64,000 nt of DNA from Balneola sp. GTDB lineage: Bacteria; Bacteroidota; Rhodothermia; Balneolales; Balneolaceae. Every line of letters begins with the position of its first letter. Within the stretch, counting starts at the first letter, position 1. The notes beneath the pieces were generated by a model. That model did no database searches, had not been told where the DNA came from, and saw only the letters and a list, made by a program, of their open reading frames with translations. Location: positions 5,766 to 69,765 of the forward strand of contig PBJO01000002.1 in NCBI GenBank assembly GCA_002720745.1, read 5' to 3'. Position numbers and translations under genes: made by a program. Shown here in pieces: positions 36,130 through 45,325 of this stretch.

Positions 36130-36908
36130 TGAAAAATATTTTTTTGATATAGAAATTCAGCTAACATTTTACTAGTTTTTTCTGCATCATCTTCTAATTT
36201 TTCACCTGCCTTACGCGATGGCAATGTCTTATACTCTATCAATTTAGTCTGTGGTTTATAGTCTCTTTCATTTATATGTAAATCTCTCAGATTTATTTTT
36301 TGCAATCTTTTTTTCTTAGAAGCTATTATACCTTTTAAGCTTGGAATTCGGGGTTCATTCATATTATTAGAACAGGTTATAAGGCAACTACTTGATGTTT
36401 TAATTATCTCTTGATTATTATCTGTTTGCCGCGTTATTACAAATTTATCATCTTCTTCACGCGTGATATTAATTGCATTTGATACGTAAGGAATATCCAA
36501 AATTTCTGCTACCATACTCCCTGTTAATCCAGCATCTGTATCTTGAGACTGTTTACCAAAAAAAAGAGCATCATAATATTGATCCTTATAGTAAACTGCT
36601 AAGATCCGTGCATAACTATATGAGTCAAACAAAAGTTCTTCTTCCATATTTTCAGTCGTTATATGGACAGCTGAATCAGCTCCCATTGCCATGGCTTTTC
36701 TCAAGGTTTCAGCAGCCTTAGCAGGCCCCACACTTACAACGACTACCTCACCAGCATATGCTTCTTTTAGCACTAGCGCTTCTTCTACTGCTGAGGCATC
36801 ATATGCATTTAGTACCGTTCGATCTGCGTCCATGATCAGCTCACCATTTTTTACCAGCATAGGCGCCGATACATCTGGTACCATCTTTACACTCACGAAA
36901 ATTTTCAT
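36126..36908 (-). CDS. etfB: Electron transfer flavoprotein, beta subunit
   Basis: The 260-residue protein carries the ETF-beta hallmarks: MKIFVSVKMVPD, NAYDASAVEEAL, VVSVGPAKAAETLRKAMAMG and GKQSQDTDAGLTGSMVAE, with a C-terminal extension that wraps around EtfA. It holds AMP structurally and docks dehydrogenases. It is the first gene of etfBA, divergent from metK, so its promoter lies in the 36.9-37.1 kb region. Confidence 0.96.
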   Translation of the reverse strand: MKIFVSVKMVPDVSAPMLVKNGELIMDADRTVLNAYDASAVEEALVLKEAYAGEVVVVSVGPAKAAETLRKAMAMGADSAVHITTENMEEELLFDSYSYARILAVYYKDQYYDALFFGKQSQDTDAGLTGSMVAEILDIPYVSNAINITREEDDKFVITRQTDNNQEIIKTSSSCLITCSNNMNEPRIPSLKGIIASKKKRLQKINLRDLHINERDYKPQTKLIEYKTLPSRKAGEKLEDDAEKTSKMLAEFLYQKNIFQ

Positions 36909-37040
36909 AGCATAGTCTGTTATATTTTTGTCAAGAAAACCGCTTTTTAGTATTACTTCGACTGCTTTTTGGTTGGTTAGTTATACTTATTCGAATATAC
37001 AAAAAGGAACGGATAATGCCTTTGGATTCTGGAAAAAACA

Positions 37041-37118
37041 CCTAATTATGTCAATGAAATTTTCAAATTAGTCCCCATGTTAGTTAAAACAAGTTTTAAC
37101 TAACCAAACATAATTGGG
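37041..37118 (+). promoter_or_regulatory. Nested inverted repeats in the metK leader (possible structured RNA or operator)
   Basis: A perfect 12 bp inverted repeat, GTTAGTTAAAAC (37079-37090) and GTTTTAACTAAC (37093-37104), is separated by two bases. It is enclosed by a second pair, CCTAATTATGT (37041-37051) and ACATAATTGGG (37108-37118), complementary over 11 positions if one G-U pair is allowed. Between the 5' arms is another small palindrome, TGAAA-T-TTTCA (37055-37065). As RNA this would be a long closing stem with an internal hairpin, 62 bases before the metK ATG; as DNA the inner repeat could be an operator for metK or the divergent etfBA. Confidence 0.55.
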
Positions 37119-37179
37119 CATTACAGAATACTGCTAAAAAAGTGTTATTTTTGTTATTTATTAAAACAAATTGTGGTAT

Positions 37180-38448
37180 ATGTCTTACTATTTTACGTCC
37201 GAATCGGTAAGTGAAGGACACCCCGATAAAGTTTCTGATCAAATTAGTGACGCCCTACTAGATAACTTTTTAGCTTTTGATCCTAGCTCTAAAGTAGCTT
37301 GTGAAACATTAGTTACTACAGGACAAATTGTGTTAGCTGGTGAAGTTAAGAGTGATACCTATGTAGATTTACAACAGGTCGCTAGAAACGTAGTTAATGA
37401 CATTGGGTACACTAAATCTGAATATCAATTCAATGGAGACTCTTGCGGGGTCATTTCCCTAATACACGAACAGTCGCAGGACATTAATCAAGGTGTTGAT
37501 CGTTTAAAACTGGAAGAACAAGGGGCGGGCGATCAAGGCATGATGTTTGGTTACGCAACAAATGAAACAGATAATTATATGCCGCTTGCGCTTGATATTT
37601 CTCATAAAATTTTGCAAGAATTAGCGGAAGAGCGCAGAAAAGAAGGAGGCATTCCTTATTTACGTCCCGACGCCAAATCACAAGTTACTATTGAATACAG
37701 TGAGGATCATATACCAATCAAAATTGATACAATTGTATTATCAACTCAGCATGATGCATTTGATGCGGATGATCATAAAATGCTCACCCAAATTAAATCG
37801 GATATAATTGTAAATATTATTCCACGAGTAAAAGCACACTATCCAGATTATGTTCAGAAACTATTTGAAGGAGATATCACCTATCACGTAAACCCAACGG
37901 GTAAGTTTGTGATTGGTGGCCCTCATGGAGATACGGGCTTAACAGGGCGGAAAATAATCGTTGATACCTATGGAGGTAAAGGAGCTCACGGCGGTGGAGC
38001 CTTCTCTGGTAAAGACCCATCAAAAGTTGACCGTTCAGCAGCCTATGCCACCAGGCATATTGCAAAAAATCTTGTGGCGGCAGGGGTTTGTGACCAAGCG
38101 TTGGTTCAGATTTCTTATGCCATAGGGATAGTAGAACCCACATCTTTATTTGTAGATACCTACGGGTCGTCTAAAATCAATCTAAGTGATAGCGAAATTG
38201 CACGAACGATTAAAGATAATCTGTCATTAACTCCATACCAAATAGAGCAAAGATTAAAGTTGCGTAATCCTATTTATTTGGAAACCGCGGCTTACGGACA
38301 TATGGGGAGGAAACCTCAAAGAGTCACAAAATTTTTTGAATCTCCTTATAATGGCAAGGTTCAAAAAGAAGTCGAATTATTTACATGGGAGAAGTTAGAT
38401 CTAGTAGAAACCTTTAAAACACTATTTAATATTACATCAAGTGCATAA
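37180..38448 (+). CDS. metK: S-adenosylmethionine synthetase
   Basis: From the ATG at 37180 (the frame opens with a TTG nine bases earlier) the 422-residue protein starts MSYYFTSESVSEGHPDKVSD, the normal MetK N-terminus with the ATP-binding His. Other signatures are GAGDQGMMFGYA, GPHGDTGLTGRKIIVDTYGG and GGGAFSGKDPSKVDRSAAY. It makes SAM from methionine and ATP and is cytoplasmic. An unusual A/T-rich leader with nested inverted repeats precedes it. No Shine-Dalgarno is seen. Confidence 0.97.
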   Translation: MSYYFTSESVSEGHPDKVSDQISDALLDNFLAFDPSSKVACETLVTTGQIVLAGEVKSDTYVDLQQVARNVVNDIGYTKSEYQFNGDSCGVISLIHEQSQDINQGVDRLKLEEQGAGDQGMMFGYATNETDNYMPLALDISHKILQELAEERRKEGGIPYLRPDAKSQVTIEYSEDHIPIKIDTIVLSTQHDAFDADDHKMLTQIKSDIIVNIIPRVKAHYPDYVQKLFEGDITYHVNPTGKFVIGGPHGDTGLTGRKIIVDTYGGKGAHGGGAFSGKDPSKVDRSAAYATRHIAKNLVAAGVCDQALVQISYAIGIVEPTSLFVDTYGSSKINLSDSEIARTIKDNLSLTPYQIEQRLKLRNPIYLETAAYGHMGRKPQRVTKFFESPYNGKVQKEVELFTWEKLDLVETFKTLFNITSSA

Positions 38449-38509
38449 TCTCCAAAACAGCTTTTTACCCTGTAAAGTTAAAGATATCTCTTTATAGAAC
38501 TATGAAATA

Positions 38510-39421
38510 TTACTGTAAATTTTCGTAATCGCTCAGATGAGCTTGGTCAGTCTCGCTTAGAATAGTATAAGCTGCCAAACGAATTTGGCTCTCTGCGTCT
38601 TTGAGCATCGCGGCAATTTCACGAGATTTTGAATCGAAAAACAGATCAAATAAAAAATTACTGGTCGATCGTCGTTTGGTCGTATGAATGAGCTCCAAAG
38701 CCTCCAAAGCGGCCTCCCTAGCCTGGTTTGGGTTCTGGGTAAAACCGTCCAAAGCCTCGCGATGATAGATATAGTATGCCTGACGCAAATCATCATAGCT
38801 GGAATTCATTAGATCGGCCACCAAAGTAAACCGGTTCCGCCTGTTGTTCGAGGAACGCGCCCACCCAATGGCATTTGAACTCTGCGCTAAATCGACTACA
38901 TCTTGTGCCTTCGCAAAATAATCGCTGCCACCTAGCTTGGCAAAACTATCAAAATCATAGCCCAGCATGAGATAGGCATAATAATCGATGAACCCAGTCA
39001 CTGCCTCAAAGGTCAATTCATCATGCACCAGACTTCGCCCTTCTGGATAGGAAAATTGCCAAGCCTGATCATTTAAAATAATTGAAGTGGTCTCTTGCAT
39101 AGTTCCATATATTGGTCTTCTTGCAGAAATCACCGCCTCCGCTGAATAGGTGTAATCCGTATTAGCTGATGTTAAAACGACGCTTATTTGACAATTGATA
39201 CGCTCATGCTCGAGCACCTCTGTTTCCGTCCACCGAAAGTCATTGATATAAGCGGTGAGCTCAGTAGCTAGGCTTTGTTTTATGTAATCGTAGGATGTCC
39301 CTTCTAGCTGCTCATCATTAATATTAACAGTGCAGTTGAACTCCTGAGCCACTCCCTTTACACTGATAAATAGGCTAAAATAGCACACAAAAGCCACAAT
39401 TAACTGTAAATCAAAGCGCAT
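38510..39421 (-). CDS. porD: DUF4835 / PorD-like T9SS accessory protein
   Basis: From the ATG at 39421 the protein has 303 residues with a signal peptide ending VKGVAQ. It opens FNCTVNINDEQLEGTSYDY and contains FRWTETEVLEHERINC, SARRPIYGT, FSYPEGRSLVHDELTFEAVT and YYAYLMLGYDFDSFAKLGG, the pattern of the DUF4835 family, which is named PorD in T9SS annotation. Its precise role in secretion is unclear. The frame reaches upstream to 39520 but the internal ATG directly precedes the signal peptide. It stands alone, convergent with metK and divergent from the Wzz-like gene. Confidence 0.85.
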   Translation of the reverse strand: MRFDLQLIVAFVCYFSLFISVKGVAQEFNCTVNINDEQLEGTSYDYIKQSLATELTAYINDFRWTETEVLEHERINCQISVVLTSANTDYTYSAEAVISARRPIYGTMQETTSIILNDQAWQFSYPEGRSLVHDELTFEAVTGFIDYYAYLMLGYDFDSFAKLGGSDYFAKAQDVVDLAQSSNAIGWARSSNNRRNRFTLVADLMNSSYDDLRQAYYIYHREALDGFTQNPNQAREAALEALELIHTTKRRSTSNFLFDLFFDSKSREIAAMLKDAESQIRLAAYTILSETDQAHLSDYENLQ

Positions 39422-39727
39422 ACTATAAAAACTAGTGTTTTTAGGATTATTATTTTTAAGCCCTATAATATAAAAGAATCCTAAAAAAAATATCTCAGAC
39501 TCTGGGCATGGGTCGGACATAGCTCAGCGCTTTGGAATTCATCATAACATGCTGAAATCACAAATGATTATGCATTGGAAGTAAAGGCTGTTATTTGACT
39601 TTTTTTACCATAAAGATTTTGCCAAATTCTACTATCTTTAGAATCATAGCATAAGATCATCGTAATACAGAAAAGCTTACGGTTGGTACAAAAAGTTTTT
39701 GAGGGTATATTTATGTAAATTTTAGGC
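39422..39727. other. Divergent intergenic region between porD and the polysaccharide genes
   Basis: These 306 bp are AT-rich and hold no convincing gene. They must contain the porD promoter on one strand and the promoter of the Wzz-Wza-WbpA run on the other. A loose inverted repeat (AGGATT near 39442, AATCCT near 39476) lies close to porD. Confidence 0.45.
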
Positions 39728-40918
39728 ATGGATAAACAAACAAACCAAGCATCATCATTGGAACCTAAACTGCCCCAGCTACCACAGGAATATAAAATTG
39801 TGCCAGCTGATTATGGGTATCAATATGACGAGGATGAAATTGACCTCTTAGAGCTTGCAAAGACTATTTGGATTAGGCGTATATTTGTTATTAAGGTAGT
39901 TGTCATTGGTACGATAGTAGGATTCTTAGCTGCCATTTTAAGTCCTAAAGAATACAAAAGTACAGCCACTTTAATGCCTGAGTATTCAACCGAAAGTCAA
40001 GGGAGTGCGAGTAGCTTATTACGCCAATACGGAGGCTTATTGGGCATGAGTGGGGGCACCTATGTCAGTAACAGTAATGCCATTCGTGTCGATTTGTATC
40101 CCAATATTGTTCAAAGCACTAATTTTCAATTAAAGTTGATGAACCAGCCTTTTTATTTTTCAGACATCGATGCAACGGCTACTTTGTTTGAATATTACAC
40201 GAAATTAAATTCACCAGGGGTAATTGGATTTCTCGCGGCATATACCATAGGCTTACCAGGAAAAATTCTAGGTGCTATTTTGCCGAAAAAAGAATTTAAG
40301 ACTTCGATGCCTGAAGATACTAAAGAATCTATGGTACTAAATCTCACTAAAGAAGAGGTGGACCTTGTCAGCTTATTACGGCAAAAAATAACCGCTACAC
40401 TAGATGAAGAATCGGGCATTGTTTCGGTATCAGTTACTCTTCCCGATAATATAGCTGCTGCTGCAGTCACCGAGTATACTATTACAGAATTAACCGAATA
40501 TCTTACAGAATACCGTACCGAAAAAGTACTTCGAGACTTAACCTTTGTAGAAGAACAACTTACTATGGCCGAAGCACGATTCGAAGAAGCTCAATTGACT
40601 TTAGCTGAGTTTAGAGATAGCAATCAGGGCATCTTATCAGCTAAAGCTCAGACCGAAGAGCAGCGATTAACATCTGAGTATCAAATTGCTTTCAATTTGT
40701 ATAATGGTTTGACCCAGCAATACGAAGAGGCTAAACTAAAAGTACAAGAAGAAACGCCAGTTTTTAAAACCCTTGAAGCGGTACAAGTACCTTTAGAAGA
40801 CGAAACTTCAGGATTCATGATCCTCTTAATCTTTATCATACTTTCTGGTATAGGTTCGATAGGCTGGATTTTTATCTATCCCCTGATTGAGCAGTTTAAA
40901 GCCGCTGTTGAAAAATAA
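39728..40918 (+). CDS. Wzz-type polysaccharide chain-length/co-polymerase protein
   Basis: The 396-residue protein has the Wzz plan: a cytoplasmic N-terminus, a first membrane helix (about residues 52-71), a large periplasmic domain starting SPKEYKSTATLMPEY, long coiled-coil helices (about 260-345) and a second membrane helix (about 358-382). A tyrosine kinase domain is absent, so it is a PCP-1/PCP-3-like rather than a full BY-kinase protein. It should set chain length or help export of a surface polysaccharide in the inner membrane. It lies 30 bp before the Wza-like exporter gene. Confidence 0.88.
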   Translation: MDKQTNQASSLEPKLPQLPQEYKIVPADYGYQYDEDEIDLLELAKTIWIRRIFVIKVVVIGTIVGFLAAILSPKEYKSTATLMPEYSTESQGSASSLLRQYGGLLGMSGGTYVSNSNAIRVDLYPNIVQSTNFQLKLMNQPFYFSDIDATATLFEYYTKLNSPGVIGFLAAYTIGLPGKILGAILPKKEFKTSMPEDTKESMVLNLTKEEVDLVSLLRQKITATLDEESGIVSVSVTLPDNIAAAAVTEYTITELTEYLTEYRTEKVLRDLTFVEEQLTMAEARFEEAQLTLAEFRDSNQGILSAKAQTEEQRLTSEYQIAFNLYNGLTQQYEEAKLKVQEETPVFKTLEAVQVPLEDETSGFMILLIFIILSGIGSIGWIFIYPLIEQFKAAVEK

Positions 40919-40948
40919 CCGTATGGGCATCAAAATTAGAAGAATTAT

Positions 40949-43693
40949 ATGAAAGCATTTCAAATGTCACGCAACTTATTAGTTTTAGCATGTTTACTTT
41001 CGGTGGGACTGTTTCATCCTGTACAAAACCTACAAGCGCAAAGTATTGATGAACTCCTTCAATCACGAGGACTTAGTTTTGAGCAGGTGCAACGAATGGC
41101 CCAAAATGCGGGAATAGATCCTAATAACCCTGATGAATTAGCCACTTTTGCAAGGCAAAATGGGGTTCCTGAGAACCAAATTCAACTATATTTGGTACAA
41201 TTACGACAACTAGAAAATGAGGGTTTAGAGTCTACTAGTGTTACAGATTTTACAGAAACGGTGGTCGCTTCGGAAGATATCCAAGAGCAGCCAATCCCCA
41301 CTCAGGCGTCCAATCCTACATCACCCACAACCAATCCTCAAGACCAGGGTTTGACTTATTTTGGCTATAATATATTTAGTGGGGGTCCAGATAGTTTTCA
41401 GCCAAGCACACCTAGCCCAGTGGACGAAGGCTATATAGTCGGTCCTGATGACGAATTACGTTTAACGGTGTGGGGTGCCACTGAATTTCAGTACGAACTC
41501 AGAGTAGATATCGAAGGAAGAACCAATATCCCAAACATTGGTTTGATTACCGTTGCAGGAAAAACTCTAAAAGAATTACGTACTTCTCTAAAACTTCGTT
41601 TGGCTCAAAGTTACGCGGGCTTAGTTAAAACCCCTCCGACAATATTTATGGATCTTACAGTTACCCGGTACAAACCCATTGAAATTTTTGTTCTAGGTGA
41701 AGTGTCTAGTCCCGGTGCCTATACCGTTACCTCTAATGCCACCTTGTTTAATGTACTTTATGCGGTAGGTGGTCCAACCACGGCGGGATCCCTACGAGAT
41801 ATTCGAATCATTCGTGATGGGCGAGTTCTTCGAGCCCTCGATTTTTATGATCTACTTCTAGATGGTGTGCTGACTGAAAACATCCCCCTTCTCAATAATG
41901 ATCGAATATTTATCCCCCCTAGGAATAATGAAATTCGGATCCAAGGTCCTGTAAAGCGTCCGGCTATTTACGAACTTAAAGATGGGGAAGACTTTCAGGA
42001 CCTATTACGTTTTACAGCTGGGCTACAACCTGAAATCTACACCGACCGTTTTCAAATCAATAGGATCATTCCTATGGCAGAACGGAGTGATGCCAGTCGT
42101 GCACGTGAGATATTAGACTTCAATTTGAATGATGTACTTACTGGTAACATACCTATAACCTTAGTTGATGGTGATCGTATTCAGCTGTTTTCAATAACAG
42201 ATATTAATGATCAAGTGGTTGAAATTAATGGAGCTGTGGATCAACCAGGTACCTTTGAATTAAATCAAGAACTTCAAACCATCCGAGATTTAATTCTAGC
42301 TGCGGACGGTCTAAGTGAAAATGCTTATTTGGGACAGGCAGAACTCATCCGAACTAATGATGATTTAACACAGAGTTATTTTAACGTTAATTTAGCAGAA
42401 GCTATTTCTGGCAATGAGGCTGAGAATATAATGCTTCAGAGGAGAGATTTGTTGACCATTTACACCTTGAATGACATCCGTCAGATTGGTTTGGTAAGTG
42501 TTGTAGGTTACATTCGAAATCCAGCTAGTTACCCATGGAGAGAAAACCTAAGGGTGTATGATTTACTTTTTAAAGCAGGTGGACTCTTTGATGCTGAGTA
42601 TTTAGAGCAGGTTCATCTCGATCGAGCTGATCTTATTCGCCGAAATATCGATGGGCGAACTACGGAAGTCATCTCTTTCAATTTGGAAGAAGCCTTACAA
42701 GAAGAAGGCTTTGGTTTGGAGACTCTTCAGCCTTATGATAATATTCGAATCTATCCCAATACGGTTCAGTTGATTGCCGATAAGTTTGTGATCATTGAAG
42801 GTGCTGTCAAAAATCCAGGGCGATACACCTATGATGAAGGAATGAGCCTAGAAGATCTCTTGCTCAAGGCCCAAGGCTTTAATGAAAATGCTTTTATTGG
42901 ACGGGTTGAAGTTACTCGTATAGAGGAACCTATAAACGACCAACAAAAGGCTAAGCCTATAATTCATAATCTGATTAACAACTCTGCAGAACAATTTCAG
43001 TTTTATTCTAATGATTTATTTTGGTCTTTAATGGACAAAGCGGCTCAGTTTAACTTAAAGCATATGGACCGTGTACATGTTCGCATCAATCCTAACTTTG
43101 AATTCCAGCAAACTGTTCTAGTAAATGGTGAAGTTGAGTTTCCGGGGTCCTATGCTATTTTGAGTAGTAATGAATCACTGCGGTCAGTTATAGAAAGGGC
43201 AGGAGGACTTACCGATGAGGCCTATTCTAAAGGTTCTAGTGTTATTAGAGATAGTGTTAAAGTTATCATCGATTTTGAAGATAATTTAATGAGTGGAAAT
43301 AACAACTTCTTGATTCAAGCAGGAGACCAAATCAATATTCCTAAAAAACCCAGAGTTGTTCTCATAACGGGGAATACGGTAATGAACGGTTTCATTGAAT
43401 ACGAGCCTGGCAAAAGAATAAAGTATTATATGGATCGAGCCGGTGGTTTACAACCTAATACTTCTAAGTACCTCCAATTAACTCAGGCTAATGGAGCTGT
43501 TTTTAGGGTCAAACGGAAAGGTTTGTTTAAAAACAATCCAGTAGTAGATGAAGGAGCTATCATACGTGCTATTTTCGAGCAAGAACCAGAAAGAGAACCA
43601 TTTGATTTGCGAGAGATCATTGTTGAATTAACCGGTATCACCACTTCAGCACTAACCCTTTATTTCCTAATTGACCGTATTACAACGCAATAG
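40949..43693 (+). CDS. Wza-like polysaccharide export protein with multiple SLBB domains
   Basis: The 914-residue protein has a signal peptide (to about residue 31, LQAQ), a Gln/Asn-rich N-terminal helical region, a polysaccharide-export domain beginning VGPDDELRLTVWGATEF (about residue 167), and about six SLBB domains marked by repeats such as VLGEVSSPGAYTV, INGAVDQPGTFELN, VVGYIRNPASYPW, IEGAVKNPGRYTYDEG and VNGEVEFPGSYAIL. A C-terminal hydrophobic stretch precedes the end. It probably forms the periplasmic/outer-membrane conduit for capsule or exopolysaccharide. It is longer than E. coli Wza (about 380 residues), as is common in Bacteroidota. Confidence 0.9.
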   Translation: MKAFQMSRNLLVLACLLSVGLFHPVQNLQAQSIDELLQSRGLSFEQVQRMAQNAGIDPNNPDELATFARQNGVPENQIQLYLVQLRQLENEGLESTSVTDFTETVVASEDIQEQPIPTQASNPTSPTTNPQDQGLTYFGYNIFSGGPDSFQPSTPSPVDEGYIVGPDDELRLTVWGATEFQYELRVDIEGRTNIPNIGLITVAGKTLKELRTSLKLRLAQSYAGLVKTPPTIFMDLTVTRYKPIEIFVLGEVSSPGAYTVTSNATLFNVLYAVGGPTTAGSLRDIRIIRDGRVLRALDFYDLLLDGVLTENIPLLNNDRIFIPPRNNEIRIQGPVKRPAIYELKDGEDFQDLLRFTAGLQPEIYTDRFQINRIIPMAERSDASRAREILDFNLNDVLTGNIPITLVDGDRIQLFSITDINDQVVEINGAVDQPGTFELNQELQTIRDLILAADGLSENAYLGQAELIRTNDDLTQSYFNVNLAEAISGNEAENIMLQRRDLLTIYTLNDIRQIGLVSVVGYIRNPASYPWRENLRVYDLLFKAGGLFDAEYLEQVHLDRADLIRRNIDGRTTEVISFNLEEALQEEGFGLETLQPYDNIRIYPNTVQLIADKFVIIEGAVKNPGRYTYDEGMSLEDLLLKAQGFNENAFIGRVEVTRIEEPINDQQKAKPIIHNLINNSAEQFQFYSNDLFWSLMDKAAQFNLKHMDRVHVRINPNFEFQQTVLVNGEVEFPGSYAILSSNESLRSVIERAGGLTDEAYSKGSSVIRDSVKVIIDFEDNLMSGNNNFLIQAGDQINIPKKPRVVLITGNTVMNGFIEYEPGKRIKYYMDRAGGLQPNTSKYLQLTQANGAVFRVKRKGLFKNNPVVDEGAIIRAIFEQEPEREPFDLREIIVELTGITTSALTLYFLIDRITTQ

Positions 43694-43715
43694 ATTAGGG
43701 CTAAGCCCCTTTAAA

Positions 43716-45044
43716 ATGATAGAACAGTTACTTGCGAGAATTCATAATAAATCCTACATCGTAGGTATTGTAGGTCTTGGCTATGTTGGCTTACCTCTAA
43801 TGTGGACTTTTCATAAACAAGATTTACCAGTACTAGGATTTGATATAGACGAAGCCAAGGTGAAAAACCTAAAATCAGGTACCCCTTATATAAAACATCT
43901 TGGTAAGGAAATGATGCAAAGTTTGGCTGAGTCTGTTACTTGTGATGTCACCACGGATTTTTCGCGATTAAAAGAAGCGGACGCATTGCTGTTGTGTGTA
44001 CCGACGCCGTTAAATCAGTATAGGGAGCCGGATATGAGCTATGTTATTAGCACTACAGAATCGGTCGCACATTACCTTAGAGAAGGACAGTTGGTAATAT
44101 TAGAGTCCACCACTTATCCGGGTACTACTGAAGAAGTATTGATTCCACTCCTTGAAAAGTACTCGGGACTTACTGCAGGCAAAGACTTTTATGTGGCTTA
44201 TAGCCCGGAGCGAGAAGATCCAGGTAATCCTAATTTCAATACTGCTAAGATTCCTAAAGTGATAGGTGGGCATGGAGATGACGCACTGAAGTTAGCTCAG
44301 GCATTATATGATACAGCTATTGTACAGACCGTACCGGTCAGTGATACTAAGACAGCTGAAGCGGTCAAGATTACTGAAAATGTATTTCGCTCGGTAAACA
44401 TTGCTTTGGTGAACGAACTCAAAGTAGTCTATGCCAAAATGGGCATTGATGTACATGAGGTACTCGATGCCGCAGATACTAAACCATTCGGCTTCATGAA
44501 ATTCACCCCAGGCCCAGGTCTTGGAGGACACTGCATTCCGATTGATCCTTTTTACCTAACTTGGAAAGCGCGCGAATTTCAAGAAAACACTCGTTTTATT
44601 GAACTCGCTGGTGAAATTAATACTCATATGCCTCAATATGTGGTGGAGCAGACCAGCAAAGCGCTTAATACGCACAGAAAAGCAGTTAACGGGTCTAGGA
44701 TTCTGTTAGTAGGCTTGGCCTACAAGCCTAATGTGGACGATATGCGGGAATCACCGGCCATCGAGCTCATGCACCTCCTAGAAGAATTAGGTGCGGAAGT
44801 CGCCTATTATGATAGTTACATCCAAACCATACCACCTAACCGCGAGCATTCCGAATATACTGGTAGAAATTCGATAGAATGGAAGAAATCTACCATTAGT
44901 GAATTTGACGCGGTGCTGATTACAACTAATCACTCGGACATTAATTATCAAGAATTAGCAGACTGGTCGAGTTGTATTATTGACACCCGAAATGCGATGA
45001 AAGGTATACCACCTAAACAGGAATACCAAATCTTTAAAGCTTAA
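43716..45044 (+). CDS. wbpA: UDP-N-acetylglucosamine 6-dehydrogenase (WbpA-like)
   Basis: From the ATG at 43716 the protein has 442 residues; the frame extends back to a TTG inside the previous gene. It shows the NAD-binding GIVGLGYVGLPLMW, LESTTYPGTTEEVL, AYSPEREDPGN, and the catalytic Cys in GPGLGGHCIPIDPFYLTWKA, then GLAYKPNVDDMRESPA. The PFYLTWKA and YSPEREDPGN forms are typical of UDP-GlcNAc dehydrogenases, which make UDP-GlcNAcA. wbpB, wbpD and wbpE homologues nearby support that. Confidence 0.87.
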   Translation: MIEQLLARIHNKSYIVGIVGLGYVGLPLMWTFHKQDLPVLGFDIDEAKVKNLKSGTPYIKHLGKEMMQSLAESVTCDVTTDFSRLKEADALLLCVPTPLNQYREPDMSYVISTTESVAHYLREGQLVILESTTYPGTTEEVLIPLLEKYSGLTAGKDFYVAYSPEREDPGNPNFNTAKIPKVIGGHGDDALKLAQALYDTAIVQTVPVSDTKTAEAVKITENVFRSVNIALVNELKVVYAKMGIDVHEVLDAADTKPFGFMKFTPGPGLGGHCIPIDPFYLTWKAREFQENTRFIELAGEINTHMPQYVVEQTSKALNTHRKAVNGSRILLVGLAYKPNVDDMRESPAIELMHLLEELGAEVAYYDSYIQTIPPNREHSEYTGRNSIEWKKSTISEFDAVLITTNHSDINYQELADWSSCIIDTRNAMKGIPPKQEYQIFKA

Positions 45045-45203
45045 GATACTTAGCCAGTGGCTCAAAGTCTCACCCATTTGAAGCTGTGTTCTAAAAGGTT
45101 GGTTATTTTTGTATTTTGGTATAAATACTATGAGTTGTGGCTGTTGGCTCATGTAGGTTTGGATCTCCAGCTAGCTTCTTAGATGATTGTGATACGACTC
45201 TTT

Positions 45204-45233
45204 TTATTGGATATAACTTTATCCTTATTGGAT
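45204..45233. repeat. Direct repeat TTATTGGAT, two copies 21 bp apart
   Basis: The 9 bp word occurs at 45204-45212 and 45225-45233, a spacing of two helical turns, about 100 bp before the glycerate kinase gene. It could be a paired regulator site; the 281 bp gap holds no gene. Confidence 0.35.
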
Positions 45234-45325
45234 TGTGGGTTCTTATTCAATAACCGTTTATTTTGTTTCTATGATATTCTTGTTTTGGGTAGCAATTTTA
45301 TACGGTGACCAGAAAAAGTAGCTAG

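Noticed and set aside
37041-37170. Direct assignment of the metK leader to SAM-II
   Set aside because: Only a GCTAAAAAAG tract resembles it; the conserved loop sequences could not be found, so only a generic structured element is reported.
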